From Lachnospiraceae bacterium (GTDB taxonomy: Bacteria > Bacillota > Clostridia > Lachnospirales > Lachnospiraceae), in assembly GCA_024403515.1 (NCBI GenBank), contig JAKSRS010000017.1, positions 1 through 43,656 of the forward strand: a DNA stretch of 43,656 nucleotides, given 5' to 3'. The notes under the pieces are model-generated. The model had not been told where the DNA came from. It searched no databases and saw only the letters and a program-made list of their open reading frames with translations. A program made the position numbers and the translations under genes. This document shows positions 8,288-17,028 of the stretch, in pieces (the stretch's first letter is position 1; each line of letters starts with the position of its first letter).

Positions 8288-10381
8288 ATGAACGTTTACA
8301 CGACTGATAAGATTAGAAATGTTGTTCTCTTAGGCCATGGCGGCTGTGGTAAAACATCACTTGCTGAAGCTATGGCTTATTTATCCGGCATTACTTCAAG
8401 AATGGGCAAGATAGATGACGGTAATACAATTAGTGATTACACTAAAGAAGAACAGAAGAGAAAATTTTCAATTTCAACATCTTTAATTCCTATTGAGTGG
8501 CAGGGTGTAAAGATTAATATTTTAGATACTCCCGGTTATTTTGATTTTGTTGGTGAAGTAGAGGAAGCTATTGCTGCTGCCGATGCTGCTATAATAGTTG
8601 TTTCCGGTAAGGCAGGATTTGAAGTTGGTACTGAAAAAGCTTGGGATTTGTGTGAAAAGTATAAGCTTCCCAGATTTGTTTTCGTTACCGAAATGGATAT
8701 TGATAATGCTTCATTTAAAAATGTTTTGGAAACAATGAGTGAAAAGTATGGAAAGAGAATGGCACCTTTCCATTTACCTATTCGTGAAAATGAAAAACTT
8801 ATCGGATATGTTAATGTAATTTCTGAAACCGGTAATAAGTGGCAGGGCAAGGAGGCTGTAGAAATTCCTGTTCCCGAATATTCTAAAGCAAATCTTTCAC
8901 AGTATAGAGATACGCTTATGGAAACAGTTGCTGAAACCAGTGAAGATTTCATGGAAAGATATTTTGCAGGTGAAACTTTCTCAGAAGCTGAAATCAGATC
9001 AGCTTTACGCCAGAACATTATAGATGGTTCTGTTGTTCCTATGACAATGGGTTCAAGTTCACTTTGCTATGGTATTTATACATTGCTTGATGATATCGTT
9101 AAATATTTCCCCAGCCCTGAAAGCTGTAAGGTCGCTGGTATTTCAATGAAGACCAATGAAATATTCCAGGCTGATTATGATTTTGCTAAAGCTAAATCAG
9201 CAATTGTCTTTAAAACAATCGTCGATCCTTTCATTGGTAAGTATTCACTTATAAAGGTTTGTTCAGGTGTATTTAAACCGGATGATGTTATCTATAATTT
9301 AGATAAAGACGTTGAAGAAAAAGTTGGAAAGTTATATACACTTATTGGTAATAAGCCTGTTGAAGTATCAGAACTTCATGCAGGTGATATTGGTGCTATA
9401 GCTAAACTTACCGCAGCAAGAACAGGCAACTCATTATCAACTAAGGCAAACATCATAAAGTATGGTATGTTTGAAATTTCCAAGCCTTATACATACATGA
9501 GATATAAAGCTGTTAACAAAGCTGACGTAGATAAAATTTCTCAGTCTCTTCAGAAGATGATGCATGAAGATCTTACTCTTAAGAATGTTAATGATTCTGA
9601 GAATGGTCAGATGTTAATATATGGTATGGGCGATATGCATCTTGATCTTGCTGTATCTAAACTTAAGAATGAATATAAGGTTGAGATTACTCTTGAGAAA
9701 CCTAAGATTGCATTTAGAGAAACCATAAAGAAAAAATCAGATGTTGAATATAAGTTTAAAAAACAGTCTGGCGGTCATGGTCAGTATGGTCACGTTAAGA
9801 TGAGATTTGAACAGGCTGATAATATTGAAGTGCCTTATGTATTTGAAGAAGAAGTTGTTGGCGGTGCCGTTCCTAAGAATTTCTTCCCTGCAGTAGAAAA
9901 AGGTTTACAGGAATCTGTTTTAAGAGGTCCTTTAGCAGCGTACCCTGTTGTTGGTGTTAAAGCAGTATTATATGATGGTTCGTATCATCCTGTAGATTCA
10001 TCTGAAATGGCTTTCAAAATGGCAACTATTCAGGCATTTAAGAAGGGCTTCATGGAAGCAGGTCCTGTTTTATTAGAGCCTATTGCTTTATTAAAGGTTA
10101 ATGTACCTGATAGTTATACAGGCGATGTTATGGGTGACCTTAATAAGAGAAGAGGTCGTGTAATGGGAATGAATCCTATTGCAGGTGGTCGTCAGATTAT
10201 TGAAGCTTCGGTGCCTATGCTTAGCCTTCACGGTTATTGTACTGATTTACGTTCTATGACCGGTGGTAGAGGAGAATTTGAATACAGTTTTGAAAGATAT
10301 GAGCAGGCTCCTTCAGATATTCAGGAAGCTCAGATCAAGGAAAGAGCATCAAAGGTTGCTGAAAACAGCATTGATGGCTAA
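8288..10381 (+). CDS. Elongation factor G paralogue (EF-G2-like translational GTPase)
   Basis: A 697-residue five-domain translation factor of the EF-G family, but of the divergent EF-G2-like branch, not the canonical FusA of the str operon. The P-loop is GHGGCGKT (residues 16-23) and G3 is DTPGYFDF (80-87). The G4 element, normally NKxD, is TEMD (134-137), so the guanine-contacting Asn is replaced. Domain IV carries the usual SGGHGQYGHV block and the C-terminus the domain V GRGEF segment. An optimal GGAGG site lies 9 bases before the ATG. No ribosomal-protein or EF-Tu gene is nearby, unlike true fusA. Possible roles are a second translocase, ribosome recycling or a ribosome-protection-like factor; the sequence does not decide between them. 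It is transcribed alone. Confidence 0.88.
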   Translation: MNVYTTDKIRNVVLLGHGGCGKTSLAEAMAYLSGITSRMGKIDDGNTISDYTKEEQKRKFSISTSLIPIEWQGVKINILDTPGYFDFVGEVEEAIAAADAAIIVVSGKAGFEVGTEKAWDLCEKYKLPRFVFVTEMDIDNASFKNVLETMSEKYGKRMAPFHLPIRENEKLIGYVNVISETGNKWQGKEAVEIPVPEYSKANLSQYRDTLMETVAETSEDFMERYFAGETFSEAEIRSALRQNIIDGSVVPMTMGSSSLCYGIYTLLDDIVKYFPSPESCKVAGISMKTNEIFQADYDFAKAKSAIVFKTIVDPFIGKYSLIKVCSGVFKPDDVIYNLDKDVEEKVGKLYTLIGNKPVEVSELHAGDIGAIAKLTAARTGNSLSTKANIIKYGMFEISKPYTYMRYKAVNKADVDKISQSLQKMMHEDLTLKNVNDSENGQMLIYGMGDMHLDLAVSKLKNEYKVEITLEKPKIAFRETIKKKSDVEYKFKKQSGGHGQYGHVKMRFEQADNIEVPYVFEEEVVGGAVPKNFFPAVEKGLQESVLRGPLAAYPVVGVKAVLYDGSYHPVDSSEMAFKMATIQAFKKGFMEAGPVLLEPIALLKVNVPDSYTGDVMGDLNKRRGRVMGMNPIAGGRQIIEASVPMLSLHGYCTDLRSMTGGRGEFEYSFERYEQAPSDIQEAQIKERASKVAENSIDG

Positions 10382-10394
10382 TTAAGTTTATATA

Positions 10395-10434
10395 TTAAAA
10401 GGAAGCGGTTATATACTTTACCGTTTCCTTTTAA
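10395..10434 (+). terminator. Terminator after the EF-G paralogue
   Basis: TTAAAAGGAAGCGGT (10395-10409) pairs with ACCGTTTCCTTTTAA (10420-10434), 15 bp with one G-T wobble. The T-run lies inside the 3' arm, and the symmetric A/T ends could let it work in both directions. Confidence 0.8.
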
Positions 10435-10469
10435 TGTAAATATATAGGAATTGTAAATGGAGTGTAGAA

Positions 10470-10826
10470 ATGTTAGATGAACAATTATCAAAGTTATTAT
10501 CATTAGGTGTAAACATTGAAGAAACATTGGAACGTTTTGTGGGGAATGAAGGTTTATATTTCAGGTGTTTAGGAAAATTCATTGATGATAACAATTATTC
10601 TTTGTTAAAAGAAGCAATAGGAAATAATGATGCCGAGAATGCTTTTGAAGCTGCGCATGCACTAAAAGGAGTTTCGGCTAATCTTGGACTTAGCTTATTA
10701 TACAAGGAAGTAGCACAGATTACTGAAGTTTTTAGAGCCAGGTCAATGGACTATGATGAATCAAATCTTTCTAAAATAGATGAAGAGTATAAAAAAACTA
10801 TTGATACGTTGAAAAGTTTACAGTAA
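10470..10826 (+). CDS. Orphan HPt (histidine phosphotransfer) protein
   Basis: A stand-alone HPt domain of 118 residues. The phosphorylatable His63 sits in AAHALKGVSANLGL, the HxLKGxxxxxG signature on the second helix of the four-helix bundle. Such proteins relay phosphate between hybrid histidine kinases and response regulators. No kinase or regulator gene is in the window, so its partners are elsewhere. A GGAG site precedes the ATG at 10470. The gene lies between two terminators, so it is monocistronic, yet I see no convincing promoter between the EF-G terminator and the start. Confidence 0.85.
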   Translation: MLDEQLSKLLSLGVNIEETLERFVGNEGLYFRCLGKFIDDNNYSLLKEAIGNNDAENAFEAAHALKGVSANLGLSLLYKEVAQITEVFRARSMDYDESNLSKIDEEYKKTIDTLKSLQ

Positions 10827-10850
10827 ATATACTATATATAGTAATTTGTA

Positions 10851-10884
10851 AAGCCGTCGAAAGCCTTCTTTTGACGGCTTTTTT
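10851..10884 (+). terminator. Terminator after the HPt gene
   Basis: AAGCCGTC (10851-10858) pairs with GACGGCTT (10873-10880); inside, AAAG pairs with CTTT around a CCTT loop. A run of six T ends it. Confidence 0.9.
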
Positions 10885-10937
10885 GCTTTATTTTGTTAGA
10901 CTGTACATTTTTTAATCAATATATTGTGATAAAAATC

Positions 10938-10965
10938 TTGAAATAATATCTAGATATAGTATTAT
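10938..10965 (+). promoter_or_regulatory. Promoter of the sortase/LRR operon with central palindrome
   Basis: TTGAAA (10938-10943), 16 bases, TATTAT (10960-10965). The spacer holds a perfect 12-bp palindrome, ATATCTAGATAT (10946-10957), a good place for a repressor to bind. The leader would be about 30 bases long. Confidence 0.5.
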
Positions 10966-11001
10966 TAACTATGAGTAAGTGTGTTTAATAGGAAATTTGT
11001 A

Positions 11002-12084
11002 ATGACCGAAAATGAATTAAAAGATAAACAGATTATAGATGAACTTAGAAAAAAATATAATCTTAGAGATAAAAAGGATTTGGATGAGTGTTATGCACAA
11101 CTTCAAAACATTCAGTTTTATTCAGATCTTGGAAGAAAATTTGATGATTATATTTTTGACTTAAAGAATTCTGATGAAGTTGCCGATATAAATAATAAAA
11201 CAGAAATTAAAAAAACAAAAAGTTCTAAAAGTAGTGTACAACGCGACAAAGAAATCGATAAAAAGATTGATGCCGCTGCAATAAAAGAGTTGAAGAAACG
11301 TAATAAACGAACAAATATTGTCGTTGCGTTTCTTTTGATGCTGTCTGTAGGTTCTATTGCATATTTTATTGTTTATTACAAAGATGCATATGAGGTACAA
11401 AGACAGGCTCAGGAATATGCTGATTTAAAAGATGACGGATTATCACAATATCTTTCAGTTGAACAGGTTTTGAAAAAAGAATATACCGAAGAAGTTGTTA
11501 TTCCTGAGATTTTAGATGAATATAAAGCTTTATATAATAAGAATAAAAGTCTGATAGGGTGGATTAAGATTGATGGTACCAAAATTGATTATCCTGTTAT
11601 GCAGACTGTAAATAATGAGTATTATCTAAAGCATAATTTTGACCAAAAGGAAGATGCTAATGGTTCAATTTTCCTTGATACGAACTGTGATATTATAACC
11701 GGATGTACCAATATGATTGTATATGGTCATCATATGAAGTCCGGAAAAATGTTTGGTTCTTTAATCAATTATGGATCAAAGGATTATTACGATAAACACG
11801 ATACAATTTACTTTGATACCATTTATGAAAAGGGTAAATACCAGATTATGTATGTTTTCAGATCTCACATATATAATTCTGATGAAATAACATTTAAATA
11901 TTATCAATTTATTCAGGCTAATTCTGAAACAGAATTTGATTCTGCGATGGAAGAGATGTCGAGATTGTCTTTATATGATACCGGTGTTACCGCACAGTAT
12001 GGAGACCAGTTATTAACTTTATCTACATGTGATTATCAGGAAGCAAACGGACGATTTGTAGTTGTTGCTAAAAGAGTTTATTAA
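11002..12084 (+). CDS. srtB: Class B sortase
   Basis: A membrane-anchored transpeptidase that cuts sorting signals of secreted proteins and links them to peptidoglycan. The frame opens at GTG 10981, but ATG 11002 has an AGGA site 8 bases upstream and gives 360 residues. A cytoplasmic N-terminal part of about 100 charged residues precedes one membrane segment (NIVVAFLLMLSVGSIAYFIV), then the extracellular catalytic domain. The catalytic triad is visible: His243 in YGHHM, Cys343 in LSTCDY and Arg351 in NGRFVVV. The spacing of TC and NGRF and the long helix segment before the Cys (about residues 295-325) are typical of class B. Two LPXTG-type proteins follow 20 bases later in the same operon, so they are its likely substrates. 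The long cytoplasmic N-terminus is unusual, since most sortases have a short one. Confidence 0.92.
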   Translation: MTENELKDKQIIDELRKKYNLRDKKDLDECYAQLQNIQFYSDLGRKFDDYIFDLKNSDEVADINNKTEIKKTKSSKSSVQRDKEIDKKIDAAAIKELKKRNKRTNIVVAFLLMLSVGSIAYFIVYYKDAYEVQRQAQEYADLKDDGLSQYLSVEQVLKKEYTEEVVIPEILDEYKALYNKNKSLIGWIKIDGTKIDYPVMQTVNNEYYLKHNFDQKEDANGSIFLDTNCDIITGCTNMIVYGHHMKSGKMFGSLINYGSKDYYDKHDTIYFDTIYEKGKYQIMYVFRSHIYNSDEITFKYYQFIQANSETEFDSAMEEMSRLSLYDTGVTAQYGDQLLTLSTCDYQEANGRFVVVAKRVY

Positions 12085-12104
12085 ACTCTGAAAGGGAGAA
12101 ATTC

Positions 12105-15100
12105 ATGGCAGTTAACAAAAGAAAGAGAAATCGAAAACTTAGAAAGGTCATAAGAAGAACACTATCAGGTATTTGCATGGTTAGTGCTATTATTGTTGCG
12201 TGTATTCCTTCTCAGAAGACACAGGCTTATAAGGAACCTTCAGGTGTTGACTATACTTATGGAATAGAGGAAACAGATAACACACCTTCTTCGGCAAGCA
12301 CTGACAGATTATACGCAGATGGTGTTAATTTGAAGAAATTTTTGGATTCTTCTTTTGATGATTCAGATGATCCTACTCCCAGTAATGTGTATAAAATCTT
12401 AAAGGTATCACAGCTTACAGATGGTACATATACTGTTAACTGGCAGTTCAAGATTTATCTTGAAAATGTTAAAGGTGTACCGATGGGTGTAATTGCTGCA
12501 TATAACTCTACATATGCAACAGGTACAGTTACAATTACTCCTACTATGCCTTATGAGTATGTAATTATTCAGCCGTCTGAATATGATGCATTTTATGAGA
12601 AGTACAAAGTAGCATTCGATGGTACAAAAGATAAAACATCAGATGGTTTGAAGGCGGTATATAAGAGTAATTATGATGATTATATTGCCAAATATGTAAC
12701 TTCAGATAATGAGAATTATACCAGTATAGATGACGAATACTGGTTAAGATTATACTTTAATGATTTGTTTGTTCAGTATAGAAATAAGTTTGCTGCCTAC
12801 GAAAGATATAAAGCATATCAGGCATATCAGGCAGCTTATACTGCATGGCAGGCTGCCGGTGCTGATCCTGATACAGAACCTACAAGAGTAGATCCTGTTG
12901 ACCCTGTAGAAAAGCCTGCTTTAACATGCTATGTTCATGAAATGTCTGATGATAATAAGTTGAGTTATTTCTGTGATGTAAATCCTGCTTATAATACTCC
13001 ATCATTAAGCTTGAAGGGTTATAAGCTTGTTGAAGTTGCAGATTATACTGTTCCTAGAGATGGCATTAAGATGAAGAATGTCTATATGCCTAAGGGTGAA
13101 CCTAATCCTTATTTTTCAACAACAACTGATCCCGGTGATTCTACTATTAATAAGAATGACGAAATGGGATTTAGAATTAAAGAAAAGTGTCTGGTTATTG
13201 CTATTGGTGAAAATGCGTTTAGAGAAACTAATAACGTAGACCAGCTCGATATTTGTTCTGAAATTAAATACATCGGTGATAATGCTTTTAGAGATTCCTT
13301 TGTTCAGGCTGTTACATTTCAGAATGTTAAGAATATTGGTAACAGAGCATTTAAGGGATGTTCACGTCTTAGTTCAATTGATTTAAAAGATGGTGCTGTA
13401 AATATTGGTACTGAAGCCTTCCAGGGCTGCAAGTTTACTAACCTGACATTCCCGTATTCAATTGAATATATTGGTCCCGGAGCTTTTGCTAATTGCTCTA
13501 AACTAGGAGATATCGATTTTTCATTAATGAATCGTGACGACAGTGTTATAGATAATTTTGCTTTTTATGATTGTATTTCACTTAATACGATTGAATTTTC
13601 AGATTCTATTACTAAGATTGGTGATGCTGCATTTGCATGTTCTAAGGGTATAAATGGTTCATTGACTGAGTTCCATTTCCCAGACCATATTTATGAAGCT
13701 GATGGCATTGGTAACTTTGTTATAGCCGGAAGAACAAATCTTCAATATGTAACAATGCCTTCAGACTATGGAAAAAATACGGCAGTTGAGCTTCCTTATG
13801 GTACATTTTTCAACTGTATCAATTTAAAGAGCGTTGAGTTCCCAGCAGTAGGTGGAGCCTGTGGTTTGGTTTCTTATGGAAAAACTGCTGATCATACCAT
13901 TTTTGATACAATTCAGACTCCCGATTTCTTTGTAAGAGGTCCTGAAAGAAACATCATGGGTGGCATTGCATCTCCTCGTAAGTCTACTTGGGGATTGAAA
14001 ACAAATCTTGGAAATGATGTTCCATATATTTACCTTGATGCGCAGGGCAATGAACATTACGAAATTTCAGATGGAAGCTATATTCTTATTATTGACGACT
14101 ACGGTGTTTTACAGTCATGTAAATTGGCTGATGACACTATTCCACCTGAAGGAATTACAATGGTTATTCCTGAAAAAGTTGGTAATACCAAGGTAACCGG
14201 TATTTCAACTGAATGTTTTTCAGATGAGAAGATTAAAGATAACATTGTTAAGCTTGTCTTTAAGGACAACTCGATTTCTGAGATTGCTCCTGAAGCATTT
14301 AAGAATTTCCCTAAGCTTGAATATGTAAGTATCGGAAATACTGTAAATAAGATTGGTGATTCTGCTTTTGAAGGATGTACAAAATTAACATACGTAAACT
14401 TTGAAACACCTATAGGCGGATATTCATCATTCCCTGTTGAAAATATCGGTAATAATGCATTTAGTACTGGTGCAGATTCGCTTACATTTGAAGGCGATAT
14501 TGATGAAAACTTTGGTCCTTTCATCTGGGCTACTTCATATGATAATTATGTAGATGAGAAGAACGGTATTCGTGTTTGCTATACAACAGGATATCCTACA
14601 TATCTTACCTGTCTTGTAGATAACAGAAACGGTTATCCTACTTTGGTAGATTATCCTCATTATAATCAGATTGATAAGTTATCTAAGACTGAAGGAACAT
14701 TGCATCCTTTGACTGAAAGATATGAAAAGCTGGGTGAAACATATGTAGAGGGAGATGTTGAATATGTTTACAGCATGACCCTTGAAGAAGAAAGACTCGT
14801 AAATTCAGCCCTTAATCTTGAAGTACCTAAGGGTATTAAATCTGTTGATGCTATGGGATATATGACAAATACGTCACGTCCTGATGAGTCATTAACAGGA
14901 GTTCATACTAATACTAATAATGCATACAAATATCTTCTTGTTTCTGACAACTATGATCAGTACAAGAAATATGGTTTGTTCTCAGGATATTACGGTGCTG
15001 AATCAGGTTCTGATGGAGCCAGAGAGTATCCTGAAGGAAGTAATAAGGAATTAAATAGTAAAGGTAATGACCGACTGAATTCAGTTACTCTTAATTCGGT

Positions 15101-17018
15101 TGAATATTTACCTGATTATTGCTTTGACAACTGTGAACAGTTAAAGAGTGTTTATATTAGTGATGCTTGTAAGGATTTAGGTGCAGCTCCATTTAGAGGA
15201 TGTACAAATCTTACCGGCGTTGCGATTAATTCGCCTTTATATTCATGCCAGAATGGTATCTTATACAAATCACTTGATGATGGTTCTGATAAGATTATAG
15301 AAGTGTTGGCATCAAGAGGTTCTCTTGTTGGTGACAGCCGTGTCAAGGTTGGAGATGAGGATCCTAAACTTGCAAATGTATCAGAAATTGCTGATTCAGC
15401 ATTTATGGATGCAGATTCATTATATAGTGTTGATTTCAGAGGAATGTCACTTTGTAATGAAATTCCTGATAATTGCTTTAAAAACTGTGATAAATTAGGT
15501 CAGGTCATTTTGCCTATGAATATTAAGGCAGTTGGCCATGAAGCATTTGCCGAATGTAAAGATGGATTAAAGGTTACTTTCTATGGTAGAGAAGTTTACC
15601 TTCCTTCTGATACATTTAAGGGTATGAGTGATTTTGCGGTTGTATCTTATAAAGATTCTGCTGTTAGAAGAGCTGCCAAAGATTTGGGGGCAGATGTTTC
15701 GGAGACTTTAGACGATACAGTTGAAATTCAGTTCTATGACTGGGATGGTAAAGAATTATCAGATGTTATTTATGTAGTTCAGGGTTCTGATGTAAGTAAG
15801 GATTATATTCCTGATAACCCTACGCGAAAAGGTTATATATTTAAGGGATGGGACAAATCGTTTAAGGCAATTATGGAAAATACAAATTACTTTGCCCAGT
15901 ATGAGATTGATCCTAATTATGATCCTGATAACCCTTATGATCCTAATGATCCTGATAATCCTAATCCCGGTTCGAATTCGGATTCACCATCAACAGGATC
16001 CAAGACCAGTAACTCCAAGTCCAATTCTAATTCCAAATCATCCACTTCCAATAGTGGATCAAATTCAGGAAGCGGAAGTAACTCAGGTTCTTCTTCAGGA
16101 AGTGGTGGAGACAACCCTGGTGGAGGCGGAGGAGTCAGTGATGATAAGACCTTCTATACATTAACCGTTGAAGGTGGTAATGGTAGTGGTTCTTATATGG
16201 CTGGTTCTACTGTAATTATTACTTGTACAAATATTCCTGCGGGTCAGGTATTTTCAAGATGGGAGCCTGAAACCAACGATTTAAGTATTGCAAGTGTTTC
16301 AGTTGCAGCTACTACTTTGGTAATGCCTTCACATAATGCTTCAGTTAAGGCAACATTTACTAAGGCTGGTACAAGTACAACAACTTCAACATCAACATCA
16401 GGATCCAAGACTTCTTCTTCAACAAGCAAGAATAAGGATTCTGGAACTAAGGTTGTTATTTCTAAGGATGGTATTTCAAATACCGGATTAGCGTCAGCCA
16501 AGGTTACCGGTTCACCTGATGATTATGTAATTCGTGTCACAGAGACTCAGGCTGCTACAGAAGCTGTTGAGGCTGCACTTATAAATGAATACGGTAGTCT
16601 TGATAATGTTAAGTATTCTGCAATGGATATTTCATTATATGATTCAACAGGAAGCAATAAGATTACTGATTATACAGGTTTAAGCATTACAATTACATTA
16701 CCTATTCCTGATGTTTTGACTCAGTATAAAGGCAATAATAAAGTGGCAGGTGTTGTAGACAGAAGATTAGAGAAACTAAATCCTAAGTTTACATCTATTG
16801 ATGGTGTTCCTTGTATTACATTTACAACAAATCACTTTAGCCCTTATACAATATATGCTGATGTGAACAATCTTTCAGATAGTACTATTGATGAAACTCC
16901 TAAGACAGGAGATGGTATAGAACCTAAATGGTTCCTGTCATTTGGTCTTGCTGCATTATCAATTGCGCTGTTCTTTATGAAAGATAAGAGAAGACCCCAG
17001 CGAGTAAGGGTTGCTTAA
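12105..17018 (+). CDS. Large BspA-like leucine-rich-repeat surface protein with sorting signal
   Basis: A secreted cell-wall protein of 1637 residues. A very basic signal peptide ends near SQKTQA (about residue 41). Residues 42-360 are an unrecognised, Tyr-rich region including a Tyr/Gln/Ala-rich tract (YQAYQAAYTAWQAA) near 240-255. BspA/LRR_5 repeats (IGxxAFxxCxxLxxI pattern) form blocks at about 360-590, 698-770 and 990-1200. An InlB B-repeat (GYIFKGWD) spans about 1206-1270, followed by an Asp/Asn/Pro then Ser/Gly/Asn linker (1271-1345), a second divergent beta-repeat (1349-1422), a Ser/Thr linker, a stalk domain (1453-1590) and a sorting signal: TPKTGD at 1598-1603, a hydrophobic segment and a basic tail. 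The Shine-Dalgarno is AAGGGAG. BspA-like repeats often bind host or microbial partners; the ligand here is unknown. The sortase gene upstream is its likely anchoring enzyme. Confidence 0.9.
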   Translation: MAVNKRKRNRKLRKVIRRTLSGICMVSAIIVACIPSQKTQAYKEPSGVDYTYGIEETDNTPSSASTDRLYADGVNLKKFLDSSFDDSDDPTPSNVYKILKVSQLTDGTYTVNWQFKIYLENVKGVPMGVIAAYNSTYATGTVTITPTMPYEYVIIQPSEYDAFYEKYKVAFDGTKDKTSDGLKAVYKSNYDDYIAKYVTSDNENYTSIDDEYWLRLYFNDLFVQYRNKFAAYERYKAYQAYQAAYTAWQAAGADPDTEPTRVDPVDPVEKPALTCYVHEMSDDNKLSYFCDVNPAYNTPSLSLKGYKLVEVADYTVPRDGIKMKNVYMPKGEPNPYFSTTTDPGDSTINKNDEMGFRIKEKCLVIAIGENAFRETNNVDQLDICSEIKYIGDNAFRDSFVQAVTFQNVKNIGNRAFKGCSRLSSIDLKDGAVNIGTEAFQGCKFTNLTFPYSIEYIGPGAFANCSKLGDIDFSLMNRDDSVIDNFAFYDCISLNTIEFSDSITKIGDAAFACSKGINGSLTEFHFPDHIYEADGIGNFVIAGRTNLQYVTMPSDYGKNTAVELPYGTFFNCINLKSVEFPAVGGACGLVSYGKTADHTIFDTIQTPDFFVRGPERNIMGGIASPRKSTWGLKTNLGNDVPYIYLDAQGNEHYEISDGSYILIIDDYGVLQSCKLADDTIPPEGITMVIPEKVGNTKVTGISTECFSDEKIKDNIVKLVFKDNSISEIAPEAFKNFPKLEYVSIGNTVNKIGDSAFEGCTKLTYVNFETPIGGYSSFPVENIGNNAFSTGADSLTFEGDIDENFGPFIWATSYDNYVDEKNGIRVCYTTGYPTYLTCLVDNRNGYPTLVDYPHYNQIDKLSKTEGTLHPLTERYEKLGETYVEGDVEYVYSMTLEEERLVNSALNLEVPKGIKSVDAMGYMTNTSRPDESLTGVHTNTNNAYKYLLVSDNYDQYKKYGLFSGYYGAESGSDGAREYPEGSNKELNSKGNDRLNSVTLNSVEYLPDYCFDNCEQLKSVYISDACKDLGAAPFRGCTNLTGVAINSPLYSCQNGILYKSLDDGSDKIIEVLASRGSLVGDSRVKVGDEDPKLANVSEIADSAFMDADSLYSVDFRGMSLCNEIPDNCFKNCDKLGQVILPMNIKAVGHEAFAECKDGLKVTFYGREVYLPSDTFKGMSDFAVVSYKDSAVRRAAKDLGADVSETLDDTVEIQFYDWDGKELSDVIYVVQGSDVSKDYIPDNPTRKGYIFKGWDKSFKAIMENTNYFAQYEIDPNYDPDNPYDPNDPDNPNPGSNSDSPSTGSKTSNSKSNSNSKSSTSNSGSNSGSGSNSGSSSGSGGDNPGGGGGVSDDKTFYTLTVEGGNGSGSYMAGSTVIITCTNIPAGQVFSRWEPETNDLSIASVSVAATTLVMPSHNASVKATFTKAGTSTTTSTSTSGSKTSSSTSKNKDSGTKVVISKDGISNTGLASAKVTGSPDDYVIRVTETQAATEAVEAALINEYGSLDNVKYSAMDISLYDSTGSNKITDYTGLSITITLPIPDVLTQYKGNNKVAGVVDRRLEKLNPKFTSIDGVPCITFTTNHFSPYTIYADVNNLSDSTIDETPKTGDGIEPKWFLSFGLAALSIALFFMKDKRRPQRVRVA

Positions 17019-17028
17019 GGAAATTTCT

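Noticed and set aside
14099..14524. Long minus-strand open frames inside the LRR, EF-G and zinc-ribbon genes
   Set aside because: They oppose strongly supported genes, have no ribosome binding sites or family resemblance, and arise from the A/T-rich codon use.
15892..16164. Alternative-frame open frame in the linker of the large LRR protein
   Set aside because: It is produced by the repetitive Asp/Asn/Pro and Ser/Gly codons of the real gene and has no start signals.
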